DNA of 64,000 bases. It comes from Alphaproteobacteria bacterium. Lineage in GTDB: Bacteria; Pseudomonadota; Alphaproteobacteria; Rhizobiales; Rhizobiaceae. Positions 25,439-35,046 of this stretch are shown one piece after another. The translations under genes and the position numbers were made by a program. The notes beneath the pieces were generated by a model. The model searched no databases. It had not been told where the DNA came from and worked only from the letters and a program-made list of their open reading frames with translations. Each line of letters starts with the position of its first letter. Within the stretch, counting starts at the first letter, position 1. The DNA lies in the NCBI GenBank assembly GCA_024742485.1, contig JANSYK010000002.1, forward strand, positions 496,001 through 560,000, in the 5' to 3' direction.

Positions 25439-26707
25439 ATGAAAGGCGCAAAGGAGCGGCCGCTCGGTCCCCAGGAAGCGATGTTCACCGAACTGGTTCG
25501 ACAATCCAGTGGCGGTGTTCAACTGGTCACCCTGGCGGAACTGGCGACCCCGCTTTCGATTGACGACGTTCGCTCCCGCCTGAAGGTTGTCCACCAACGC
25601 CATCCCCTGTTGCACGCCCGTGTGGAAGATCGCGATCAGCTATGGTGGGTCTGCGACGTGCCGTTCGAAACCATTTCCATCTCGACGCGGCCAATGGGTG
25701 CGGACTTTGATCTCGAACGGCTTTATGCGAGCGAAGCGGAAATCCCGATCGATGTGATGACGATGTCCTGGCGGGCCACCCTTTTGACCGATCCGTCCGG
25801 AAAGGTAGCGTGGATTGCGATGACGGCCAGCCATGCAGCGGTCGACGGGCGTTCGATGCTCGTCATTCTCAATGATTTCGACCGGGCGTCGGACAACGGA
25901 GATGAGGTGGACCTGGCGCCGCTTGCGCTCAACCCGTCGGCAGAGACCGGTCTGGCGGCGGCTGGCCTTGCCGGTGAGCAGCGCGTGGAACCGGCTCTGC
26001 CGAAGGAAGCGATGTGCCGGGTTGAGCATCCGGCGGACAGCACCCGGCGGCGGCCGCAGGCCCTCCACCGGATCTACGCGCAAGAGGATTTTGACAGGCT
26101 GCACACAAGGCTGCACCGCGACGACATTCATCTGGCCGGCGCCTTTTGTGCGGCCACGGTTCGCGCCTCAGAGGCTCTGGCCGGTCAGGCACCCGTGATG
26201 CGGCTGGTCGCGCCGACGGACCTGCGGGCCGATGGCAAGCCGGCCATTTCAGGCGATGCGGTGGGTCTCTATATTTCCAGTATCGGTCTTGAACTCGGGC
26301 CGGACGAAACGAACAGGAGCCTGATCGAGATCGCCCGGATGCTCGACGGCCAGTTGAGGGACAACAGGCCCTCGGCGCTTCGCATGAACCCTTCCATTCC
26401 GCCCGGTGAGATCCGTGAAGAGGCGGAGCGATTTGCCAGGTCGAACGATCTGTTTGTCGTCGGCACCGGCCTGTCGGATGTCGGCGATCTCAATCGCCTT
26501 TCGGGCCGTCAGGTCGGCATCAACCGCATCCTGATGATGCCGTCACAAAATCACGGCGTTCACCCCATGCTCGTCACCGTCGTTTCGACATCCCAGGACA
26601 CCTGCCTGACCTTCGGCTTCGCCGAACCCCTGACCAGCCGCGCCCACGCCCACGCCTTCGCCGACCGGTTCGTCGAGGCACTGGACGAGCTGGCGGGCGG
26701 GAGCTGA
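25439..26707 (+). CDS. Condensation-domain (CoA-dependent acyltransferase-like) protein
   Basis: Stand-alone protein of 422 residues resembling condensation-type acyltransferases such as PapA5 or alcohol acetyltransferases. The catalytic motif HxxxDG is present as HAAVDG (His132, Asp136), and a structural DFGWG-like motif appears as TFGFAEP near residue 390. The N-terminal LGPQEAMF segment also matches the family's opening. These enzymes form ester or amide bonds between an acyl donor and an alcohol or amine. No adenylation or carrier protein lies nearby, so a CoA donor is more likely than an NRPS carrier. GAGG precedes the ATG at 25439; the open frame upstream is not needed. Confidence 0.8.
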   Translation: MKGAKERPLGPQEAMFTELVRQSSGGVQLVTLAELATPLSIDDVRSRLKVVHQRHPLLHARVEDRDQLWWVCDVPFETISISTRPMGADFDLERLYASEAEIPIDVMTMSWRATLLTDPSGKVAWIAMTASHAAVDGRSMLVILNDFDRASDNGDEVDLAPLALNPSAETGLAAAGLAGEQRVEPALPKEAMCRVEHPADSTRRRPQALHRIYAQEDFDRLHTRLHRDDIHLAGAFCAATVRASEALAGQAPVMRLVAPTDLRADGKPAISGDAVGLYISSIGLELGPDETNRSLIEIARMLDGQLRDNRPSALRMNPSIPPGEIREEAERFARSNDLFVVGTGLSDVGDLNRLSGRQVGINRILMMPSQNHGVHPMLVTVVSTSQDTCLTFGFAEPLTSRAHAHAFADRFVEALDELAGGS

Positions 26708-26902
26708 ACGGCTGCGATGGGTGTGGAGCCGCCGGTTGTGTTTACCACCCGAAAGGGCCGGTGAATTGTATTTTAGCGGTGTCTATCCCGTCTGTAGCGG
26801 GCTGCAGTATCCTGAGTCGCAACCTCTCTGTTCGGTGTTTTGAAAGATTGTAGGGACAGTGAACGAAATACTGCGGATAGACAAATTGGGGTCCAAGCAA
26901 CG

Positions 26903-27397
26903 TCAAACCGGAACGGAGAGATCTTTCCAGGCGTCGAGCAATATGGTGACATACTCCCGTGTATCCGGGTCCGACGTCAGCACGGGATAATGCGGATCGT
27001 CGGACAATGGCTGTGCATCGGCGCATCGGCGCTGTATCAGCCATTCGCCATTTTGCTTCACGAGCGTGTCTCGATAGAGGCCCGTCATGATGACGCGATA
27101 CCCCTTTTGCGTTGCCACGGTCACGACGGTCGTGCATTGGCCATGGGCGCCGAGCCCATCCTCGGTAATTGTGAACAAAGGCGACGCAGTGATATGCCGT
27201 GTGCCCAATTTCGCGTGTATTCGAGCGTAAGCCGCGATTTTTTCCCGACCTATGATCTGTGTTGTTTCGTTCTGGAAAATGCCATCTTCAGTAAATGTAG
27301 CGGCCCATCCCTCGGGATCATGCGCATCGACGGCTAATGTGTATCTCGCCATCAAATCCAGAATTGCAAATCTGTTTTCACACTCTTTCAGGTCCAT
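26903..27397 (-). CDS. SnoaL-like domain protein
   Basis: Protein of 164 residues with the SnoaL_4 type NTF2-like fold: the N-terminal helix ILDLMARYTLAVDAHDPEGW followed by ATFTEDGIF is a hallmark of this group, which includes ring-hydroxylating dioxygenase small-subunit-like and scytalone-dehydratase-like proteins. A strong Shine-Dalgarno (AGAGGAG) precedes the ATG. It is unrelated in detail to the NTF2-like protein at 24911 and is transcribed towards the acyltransferase. A catalytic role is possible but not shown. Confidence 0.8.
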   Translation of the reverse strand: MDLKECENRFAILDLMARYTLAVDAHDPEGWAATFTEDGIFQNETTQIIGREKIAAYARIHAKLGTRHITASPLFTITEDGLGAHGQCTTVVTVATQKGYRVIMTGLYRDTLVKQNGEWLIQRRCADAQPLSDDPHYPVLTSDPDTREYVTILLDAWKDLSVPV

Positions 27398-27742
27398 TCG
27401 CTTAGTCTCCTCTGATCAAGATTTCTCCACACACGAAACGCCCCTTACAGTGAAGTCTGAACCACTATTGATTTCTTCGTGGTTTACTTCAATCACTCCT
27501 GTTCGTTTGAAAGGTGACATTCTTGTCACTTGGAAAGCGATCCACCTGCATCACGGAAGAAGCTTTTGAGTGGTTCAGTCGTATGGCAATAGCGCGGCGA
27601 ACATCAAGGCAGGGTCGCCGCATCTTAACAACCACCATGGGAAGGCAATGGCAGTCACAGGGCCGGTGACAATCCGGTCGAAGATTTGAGGGGTGACTGC
27701 CGGATGTTTTGGGAGAACGGGAAGGGAAAGCCACAGAGTCGG
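27398..27742. other. Intergenic region with an inverted repeat
   Basis: About 345 bp upstream of the SnoaL-like gene and downstream of the nuclease gene. It contains the perfect inverted repeat GTGACATTCTTGTCAC (27514-27529), about 117 bp before the SnoaL-like start, a possible operator. No coding frame here looks real. Confidence 0.45.
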
Positions 27743-28411
27743 TTATCTTACCCAGACAGGCGCCCGCCATCCGGCATCCAGCGCCTCGCGCTCTGAGCAA
27801 AACCATCGCTCGCCCTTGCTCTCGACGATCGTCGTTCGGCTGTACCATGGTGACCAGGGCGCATGATAAATTCGCCCATTATCCGAGATATCGCCTTTGA
27901 TTGGGCAGCCATCGGACGCATCCTGCGCTGCTTCATCCCAGCGGCGAGAACGGAAGTCCCAGGCCGTCTCGGTCGGTGCCGTCCATATGCCGATCTCCGC
28001 CACGCGCGCATCAACTTCCGTGTCGACATAATCGGTCGAATGTTCAACGTAAGCCCACGCGAAACCTTCCCGCACCATGGTGGCGTTCAGTTCGACGCCG
28101 TCCGCGTGGCAAACCGCCAAAACACGATCGAGTTCATCGGTGCCGCGATGATCACAAGTTACCGTCCTGCCATCCGTCAGCTCGATCAATCTGTCGATCG
28201 CACGTTCCCCGCAGGTCCAATCCCTGAGCTTTCCATCACATTTTTGGCCCGGCTCCGGCGTGTCGATCCCATAGAGGCGATAGGTCATGCCGTCGACGAT
28301 CAAGGCGTCGCCACCGACCACCACGACCTCGGACGCTCCTGCAGCGGAACTCGCCAGCGTCGCCGCGAGCAAACATGCAATTGAAGTTAACAGCGCCATG
28401 GAGATTTTCAT
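27743..28411 (-). CDS. Secreted thermonuclease-family protein
   Basis: Exported protein of 222 residues: signal peptide (about 1-26), a staphylococcal-nuclease-like domain (about 27-145) with the YRLYGIDTPEPGQ motif and an ELDRVLAVC segment carrying the expected arginine, and a separate C-terminal domain (about 168-222) starting CPIKGDIS and ending in WFCSEREALDAGWR with two cysteines. This C-terminal module recurs in alphaproteobacterial nuclease-like proteins and may bind metal or nucleic acid. The ATG overlaps the stop codon of the upstream methyltransferase (ATGA), so the two are translationally coupled. Confidence 0.87.
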   Translation of the reverse strand: MKISMALLTSIACLLAATLASSAAGASEVVVVGGDALIVDGMTYRLYGIDTPEPGQKCDGKLRDWTCGERAIDRLIELTDGRTVTCDHRGTDELDRVLAVCHADGVELNATMVREGFAWAYVEHSTDYVDTEVDARVAEIGIWTAPTETAWDFRSRRWDEAAQDASDGCPIKGDISDNGRIYHAPWSPWYSRTTIVESKGERWFCSEREALDAGWRAPVWVR

Positions 28412-29199
28412 ATCGCGCGCGCGATCCAGAGTTGTTCGCGCGCATAGGCTGGTGGTGATCGGGAGAAATCGGAGTATTGCTTCAACACCTCAAAACCGCA
28501 GAGCTCCAGCAAGTATGCAATTTCCTGGCGCACACTCCACCGAAGTGTCCAGAAGGTTTCTTCTTTGGCGATGAGGTTGCCACCTCCATCGATTGCCTCG
28601 AATTGCAAAACCTCTCGGACAGTTTGTTGCATTGGATTGTTCTTTCTTGAGAGAACCGCTCGCCGAATTTGGTGGCCAGAACGCGGATCATCAATGACGC
28701 GCGGAGCGGCAGGCTCTTCGCCATCGGCAAACAGCAGCTCAAAATACGGATCGAACAGGTCAAGTATGAGGTGGCCGCCCGGAGCGAGATGTTGGTGTGT
28801 GCACCTTAGTGCCGCTCTTTGCTCAACAGGTGTGACCAAATGCTGAAAACTGCGCGCTGTGATCATGACCATGGCAAATTGTCGTCCAAGATCAAAATCG
28901 ATCATATTTCCTTCAACAAGCTGAGCTTGAGCGGCAATCTCCGGGTTGTCTGCAAGCTTCTCTTCGGCCACCTGGAGCATAGCGGGAGAACTGTCGAGAC
29001 CGACAATCTCATACCCTGCCCGAGCAAATGGAAGGAGGACGCGCCCGGTCCCTGCGCCCAACTCCAACACCGGACTGCCAAATTGTTTTGCGCAATCGAG
29101 ATAAAAGTCGACGTCGCCCGCCAGCAGACCTTGGCCTGTGAATAGGTCATAGGCGGTTACCGCAAGTCCACTGCTATAGTAGTCAATTGAATCTACCAT
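28408..29199 (-). CDS. Class I SAM-dependent methyltransferase
   Basis: Soluble protein of 263 residues with a Rossmann methyltransferase fold. Motif I is VLELGAGTGRVL (about 44-55), motif II is IVGLDSSPAML, and the post-motif FAMVMITARSFQHL and GGHLILDLFDPYF segments follow in the expected order. The acceptor substrate is unknown. Its stop codon overlaps the start of the nuclease gene by four bases, an operon junction, though no functional link between the two is evident. Confidence 0.88.
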   Translation of the reverse strand: MVDSIDYYSSGLAVTAYDLFTGQGLLAGDVDFYLDCAKQFGSPVLELGAGTGRVLLPFARAGYEIVGLDSSPAMLQVAEEKLADNPEIAAQAQLVEGNMIDFDLGRQFAMVMITARSFQHLVTPVEQRAALRCTHQHLAPGGHLILDLFDPYFELLFADGEEPAAPRVIDDPRSGHQIRRAVLSRKNNPMQQTVREVLQFEAIDGGGNLIAKEETFWTLRWSVRQEIAYLLELCGFEVLKQYSDFSRSPPAYAREQLWIARAI

Positions 29200-29583
29200 C
29201 TCGAAACAACCATCAATGAGGAATCTGACAGATCAATACCCGTGCAACATCATTAGCATTGAAACTTGCTTCTGTGACTGCTTCCTCGCTTTCGTCCAGC
29301 TCTCTGCCATCCGGCGCTGGTTGCAAAAGTTATGGTGATGGGTTGGACGTCTGCGTCAGTGCTCATCATTGGGCACGGCCATTGCTGGGATCAGGACAAG
29401 AAGTGCGATTGATCCCACAGCGATATGTCAAACCGTTCAATTCCCGTGACAGTGCACACAATCCCGTTTGGGTATCCTCTGCGCGAGCAGCACCGAGCGG
29501 AATGCAGGGCTGAAAATCAATGTTCAGGCAGGAACTTCGTGACAGTCTTCTACTGAATTCGAATCTGAAAAAACGGGAAAATT
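29200..29583. other. Intergenic region between tRNA-Ala and the methyltransferase
   Basis: About 384 bp. It contains an 8-bp perfect inverted repeat (TGGGATCA ... TGATCCCA, 29386-29417) with a 16-base spacer. Immediately after the tRNA on its own strand there is a U-rich stretch that could end tRNA transcription. Open frames here are not protein-like. Confidence 0.45.
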
Positions 29584-29659
<76 letters not shown>

Positions 29660-29798
29660 TTGTTCCGGTTTTCCGGATATCGCAGGCCATGGGAGACCTG
29701 CGTGTCGTGCGGCTTTCTAAATCCGCTTGTCCTGGAGATCAAGGTCAAAATGCGCGGCGAACCGTAAAATCGGATTGCGAGGTGATGACCGGGTTGCC

Positions 29799-30212
29799 TC
29801 AGGTTTCCTCGCTGTCGTCGCCGACATTGACGATGCCGGTGACATCGTCATCGTCATCATCGTCCGTTTCGAGGAAGGTGTTGTCGTCATCATCCCCGAG
29901 ATCGACGTCATCATCATCATCGCCATCGATATCGGGAATGGTTTCGCCGGTATCAGACGCCTCGTCATCGGCATCCTCCAGCGACACGATTTCGACATCA
30001 TCAGTCTCGGTTTCGGCTTCCGGTGTCTCTGCCTCTTCCTTTTTCTCCGGCTCGACCTTAGGCGGCGCGACGGGTGTTTCCCCGACTTCGAAAAAGGACA
30101 GCGGATAGGATTTGCCGGTATAGGGCGAAACGATCGGATCGCGATTGAGGTCGTAGAATTTGCGTTCCGTCTCCGGACAGGTGCGCTTGGTACCGAGTTC
30201 AGGTTTTGACAC
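29799..30212 (-). CDS. TIGR02300 (FYDLN acid domain) protein
   Basis: Protein of 137 residues. The N-terminal 45 residues contain the defining motif KFYDLNRDP and a GTKRTCPE segment with a conserved Cys; the remaining two thirds are extremely acidic, with runs of Asp. This is the alphaproteobacterial TIGR02300 family of unknown function, regularly found beside aroA, as here. The start is a GTG. It is divergent from aroA and 139 bp downstream of the tRNA-Ala gene on the same strand. The acidic tail would not fold alone and may bind basic partners or metal. Confidence 0.92.
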   Translation of the reverse strand: MSKPELGTKRTCPETERKFYDLNRDPIVSPYTGKSYPLSFFEVGETPVAPPKVEPEKKEEAETPEAETETDDVEIVSLEDADDEASDTGETIPDIDGDDDDDVDLGDDDDNTFLETDDDDDDDVTGIVNVGDDSEET

Positions 30213-31911
<1,699 letters not shown>

Positions 31912-31912
31912 T

Positions 31913-32539
31913 ATGGGATTTGTTGTTGCAATCGACGGGCCGGCGGCATCCGGCAAGGGAACCCTTGCGCGTCGGATCGCCGAGACGTTCGGCTTTCATC
32001 ACCTCGACACAGGATTGACCTACCGCGCCGTGGCCAAAGCGCTTCTGGATGGTAATGTTCCGCTCGATGATGAAGCCGCGGCGGCAAGGACAGCGCTCGA
32101 AGTGGAATTTGCCGGGCTTGACCGCGCGGTCCTCGCAGCCCACGGAATTGGAGAGGCCGCGTCGAAGGTCGCGGTCATGCCCTCGGTGCGCCAGGCACTG
32201 GTCGAGGCGCAGCGGCGCTTTGCCGCGCGCCAGCCCGGTGCCGTTCTGGATGGCCGTGATATCGGGACCGTCGTTTGCCCGGATGCCGACATCAAGCTCT
32301 ATGTCGTGGCGGCGCCACCGGTACGGGCACGCCGCCGCCACTCGGAAATGCAGGCCGCCGGCAGCACCGCCAGCTATGATGATGTCCTGGCTGATCTCAA
32401 GCGCCGAGACGCCCGTGACATGAATCGTGATGACTCGCCTCTGCGGCCGGCGGACGATGCCCACTTGCTAGACACGAGTGAAATGGATATAGAAACGGCG
32501 TTCCGGGCAGCGCGCGCGCTGATTGAAGCCGCACGATAG
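31913..32539 (+). CDS. cmk: Cytidylate kinase
   Basis: (d)CMP kinase (EC 2.7.4.25) of 208 residues, phosphorylating CMP and dCMP with ATP. The P-loop is GPAASGKG near residue 9; [14 protein letters not shown] and the [14 protein letters not shown] nucleotide-binding segments are in the expected places. The start at 31913 lies directly after the aroA stop; the frame extends back to 31877 inside aroA but that stretch is not conserved. aroA-cmk-rpsA is a long-standing proteobacterial gene order. Confidence 0.95.
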   Translation: MGFVVAIDGPAASGKGTLARRIAETFGFHHLDTGLTYRAVAKALLDGNVPLDDEAAAARTALEVEFAGLDRAVLAAHGIGEAASKVAVMPSVRQALVEAQRRFAARQPGAVLDGRDIGTVVCPDADIKLYVVAAPPVRARRRHSEMQAAGSTASYDDVLADLKRRDARDMNRDDSPLRPADDAHLLDTSEMDIETAFRAARALIEAAR

Positions 32540-32700
32540 ACCGGAACAGCATTGAGCCCCACGTTTTCGAGGCCGTCCAAGCGCCGAATTGGCAGCGCAC
32601 AACACCGCTGCCGGACAGCATCGAAAACCCTTGAACCACGAACCATCGGCGCCATGTCCGGCCGACGCAGAATCCCGGCCCGGACTTTTCAGGAGTATAT

Positions 32701-34404
32701 ATGTCTGCACAATCGTCCATGGAGGACTTCGCGTCCCTCCTCGAGGAATCCTTTGCCACCCAGGATCTTGCCGAAGGCTATGTCGCCAAGGGCATCATCA
32801 CCGCGATCGAAAAAGACGTCGCGATTGTCGATGTCGGCCTCAAGGTTGAAGGCCGCGTGCCGCTGAAGGAATTCGGCGCCAAGTCGAAAGACGGCTCGAT
32901 GAAGCCGGGCGACGAAGTTGAAGTTTATGTCGAGCGCATCGAAAACGCGCTGGGTGAGGCTGTTCTGTCCCGTGAGAAAGCCCGCCGCGAAGAAAGCTGG
33001 GTTCGCCTCGAAGCCAAGTTCGAAGCCAATGAGCGCGTTGAAGGTGTCATCTTCAACCAGGTCAAGGGCGGCTTCACGGTCGATCTCGATGGCGCCGTGG
33101 CGTTCCTGCCGCGCTCGCAGGTCGACATCCGTCCGATCCGCGACGTCACCCCGCTGATGCACAATCCGCAGCCCTTTGAAATTCTCAAGATGGACAAGCG
33201 CCGCGGCAACATCGTTGTTTCGCGCCGCACCGTTCTGGAAGAAAGCCGCGCCGAGCAGCGGTCCGAAATCGTCCAGAATCTTGAGGAAGGTCAGGTTGTC
33301 GAAGGCGTCGTCAAGAACATCACCGATTATGGTGCGTTTGTTGACCTGGGCGGCATTGACGGCCTGCTGCATGTCACCGACATGGCCTGGCGGCGCGTCA
33401 ACCATCCGTCGGAAATCCTGACGATCGGTCAGACGGTCAAGATCCAGATTATCCGCATCAACCAGGAAACCCACCGGATTTCGCTCGGCATGAAGCAGCT
33501 CGAGGCCGATCCGTGGGATGGCATCGGTGTGAAATATCCGGAAGGCAAGAAGATCAAGGGCACCGTCACAAACATCACCGATTACGGTGCGTTCGTTGAG
33601 CTGGAAGCCGGCATCGAAGGCCTGATCCACATTTCGGAAATGTCTTGGACCAAGAAGAATGTCCATCCCGGCAAGATCCTGTCGACGACGCAGGAAGTCG
33701 AAGTGGTGGTTCTCGAGGTCGACCCCGCCAAGCGCCGTATTTCGCTTGGTCTCAAGCAGACCCTCGACAATCCATGGGAAGTCTTTGCCCAGAGTCATTC
33801 GGTTGGCACGGAAGTCGAAGGCGAGGTCAAGAACAAGACCGAATTCGGATTGTTCATCGGCCTGGAAGGCGATGTCGACGGCATGGTCCACCTGTCCGAT
33901 CTCGACTGGAACCGTCCCGGCGAACAGGTGATCGAGGAGTACAACAAGGGCGACATGGTCAAGGCCGTTGTTCTTGATGTCGACACCGAAAAGGAACGCA
34001 TCTCGCTTGGCATCAAGCAGCTGGGCAAGGATGCGGTCGGCGAGGCGGCTGCCTCCGGCGAACTGCGCAAGAACGCCGTTGTGTCAGCTGAAGTCACCGG
34101 CATCACCGATGGCGGGATCGAGGTCAAGTTGGTCGATCATGAGGACGTCACGGCCTTTGTCCGTCGTTCCGATCTGTCCCGTGACCGCGACGAGCAGCGT
34201 CCCGAGCGCTTCACGGTCGGTCAGACCATCGATGCGCGGGTCACCAACTTCTCCAAGAAGGACCGCAAGATCACCCTGTCGATCAAGGCGCTGGAAATCG
34301 CCGAAGAAAAGCAGGCGGTCGCGCAGTTCGGCTCCAGCGACAGCGGCGCTTCGCTTGGCGATATCCTGGGTGCGGCCCTCAAGAAGCAGAACGACGACGA
34401 ATAG
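32701..34404 (+). CDS. rpsA: 30S ribosomal protein S1
   Basis: mRNA-binding ribosomal protein of 567 residues with six S1/OB-fold repeats, the clearest sharing VKNITDYGAFVDLGGIDGLLH and related segments near residues 205, 290 and 375. It helps the small subunit capture mRNAs with weak ribosome-binding sites. CAGGAG lies seven bases upstream of the ATG. It follows cmk after 161 bp and is followed by a dispersed palindromic repeat and then a strong intrinsic terminator at 34536-34565. Confidence 0.97.
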   Translation: MSAQSSMEDFASLLEESFATQDLAEGYVAKGIITAIEKDVAIVDVGLKVEGRVPLKEFGAKSKDGSMKPGDEVEVYVERIENALGEAVLSREKARREESWVRLEAKFEANERVEGVIFNQVKGGFTVDLDGAVAFLPRSQVDIRPIRDVTPLMHNPQPFEILKMDKRRGNIVVSRRTVLEESRAEQRSEIVQNLEEGQVVEGVVKNITDYGAFVDLGGIDGLLHVTDMAWRRVNHPSEILTIGQTVKIQIIRINQETHRISLGMKQLEADPWDGIGVKYPEGKKIKGTVTNITDYGAFVELEAGIEGLIHISEMSWTKKNVHPGKILSTTQEVEVVVLEVDPAKRRISLGLKQTLDNPWEVFAQSHSVGTEVEGEVKNKTEFGLFIGLEGDVDGMVHLSDLDWNRPGEQVIEEYNKGDMVKAVVLDVDTEKERISLGIKQLGKDAVGEAAASGELRKNAVVSAEVTGITDGGIEVKLVDHEDVTAFVRRSDLSRDRDEQRPERFTVGQTIDARVTNFSKKDRKITLSIKALEIAEEKQAVAQFGSSDSGASLGDILGAALKKQNDDE

Positions 34405-34418
34405 AACGCGTCTTTCTC

Positions 34419-34522
34419 CTAGACCGTTTCACGTTTTGTCAGAAACGGGACAACGGTGTCGGACTTTGATTTTGTTGAGGCATTCAGGTTTTGCCGATTC
34501 CGTCAAAACCTGAATTGCACTA
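34419..34522. repeat. Dispersed palindromic repeat, copy A
   Basis: About 104 bp nearly identical in length and sequence to the copy at 47082-47186. It contains two hairpins: CCGTTTC/GAAACGG around an 11-base loop, and the perfect 11-bp arms TTCAGGTTTTG/CAAAACCTGAA around a 10-base loop. It sits between the rpsA stop and the terminator. The AGAGCAATTC-like end recalls intergenic repeat families of rhizobia. Confidence 0.9.
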
Positions 34523-34535
34523 TTGCAATCCAAAG

Positions 34536-34565
34536 CCCGCGGTGCGTCTGCACCGCGGGTTTTTT
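34536..34565 (+). terminator. Intrinsic terminator of rpsA
   Basis: A perfect 10-bp stem, CCCGCGGTGC / GCACCGCGGG, with loop GTCT, followed directly by six T residues. It lies about 130 bp after the rpsA stop, beyond the dispersed repeat. Confidence 0.93.
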
Positions 34566-34667
34566 GTTGGCAAAGCCTTTGCTATGAATTGCTGTGCGCT
34601 AAAGTTATGGCAGAATCAGAAAAATTGAGTGCCTCAGCAATCAATGGCCGGGCAATACCGACAAACC

Positions 34668-35006
34668 ATGAGCGTTCGACCGCCCAATCTCCTGAAGCCA
34701 AAGTCACCGGTTGAAACCGGCGCGAGCGTTCTCGACGGCGAGATCATGGCTGAAATGGCCTCGTCTCTCGGACGGGCCGGCCGAGCATTGGAAGCAGCAC
34801 TCACAAAGCTTGAATCGCTCTCCGCCGATCCCGACCGGCCAGAGGATGTGCAGCAACGCGAAGCCGTTTTACAGGACGCGGCGACCAAGGCCTGGGCGCT
34901 GATCATTCAATATGAGCTTTGCGGTCTTTCAAGCCAGAAAAATCTTGTTCAGCGCTATCGCATTCCCACCGAGATTGTGGCGCGCCTGGGCATGGCAAAG
35001 AGATGA
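34668..35006 (+). CDS. DUF6665-like small protein
   Basis: Small, mostly helical protein of 112 residues resembling DUF6665 proteins of Hyphomicrobiales. The core reads LDGEIMAEMASSLGRAGRALEAAL, followed by an Asp/Pro loop and a helix ending YRIPTEIVARLG. No function is known. The start is uncertain: ATG 34668 is chosen, but GTG 34629 and ATG 34644 are in frame and none has a strong Shine-Dalgarno. It lies downstream of the rpsA terminator and converges on asdA across a 36-bp gap filled by repeat copy C. Confidence 0.7.
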   Translation: MSVRPPNLLKPKSPVETGASVLDGEIMAEMASSLGRAGRALEAALTKLESLSADPDRPEDVQQREAVLQDAATKAWALIIQYELCGLSSQKNLVQRYRIPTEIVARLGMAKR

Positions 35007-35011
35007 TCCCG

Positions 35012-35046
35012 GATTGCCGGTTCCGTCAAATCCTGAATTGCTCTAC
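35012..35046. repeat. Dispersed palindromic repeat, partial copy C
   Basis: About 35 bp matching the right third of copies A and B (GCCGGTTCCGTCAAATCCTG and onward to GAATTGCTCTAC). It fills the gap between two convergent stop codons; read on the minus strand its end TAGAGCAATTC provides the TAG stop of asdA at 35043-35045. Confidence 0.75.

Noticed and set aside
27489-27848. 119-codon minus-strand frame overlapping the nuclease gene
   Set aside because: It overlaps the nuclease gene in another frame and has an Arg/Cys-rich composition typical of shadow frames.
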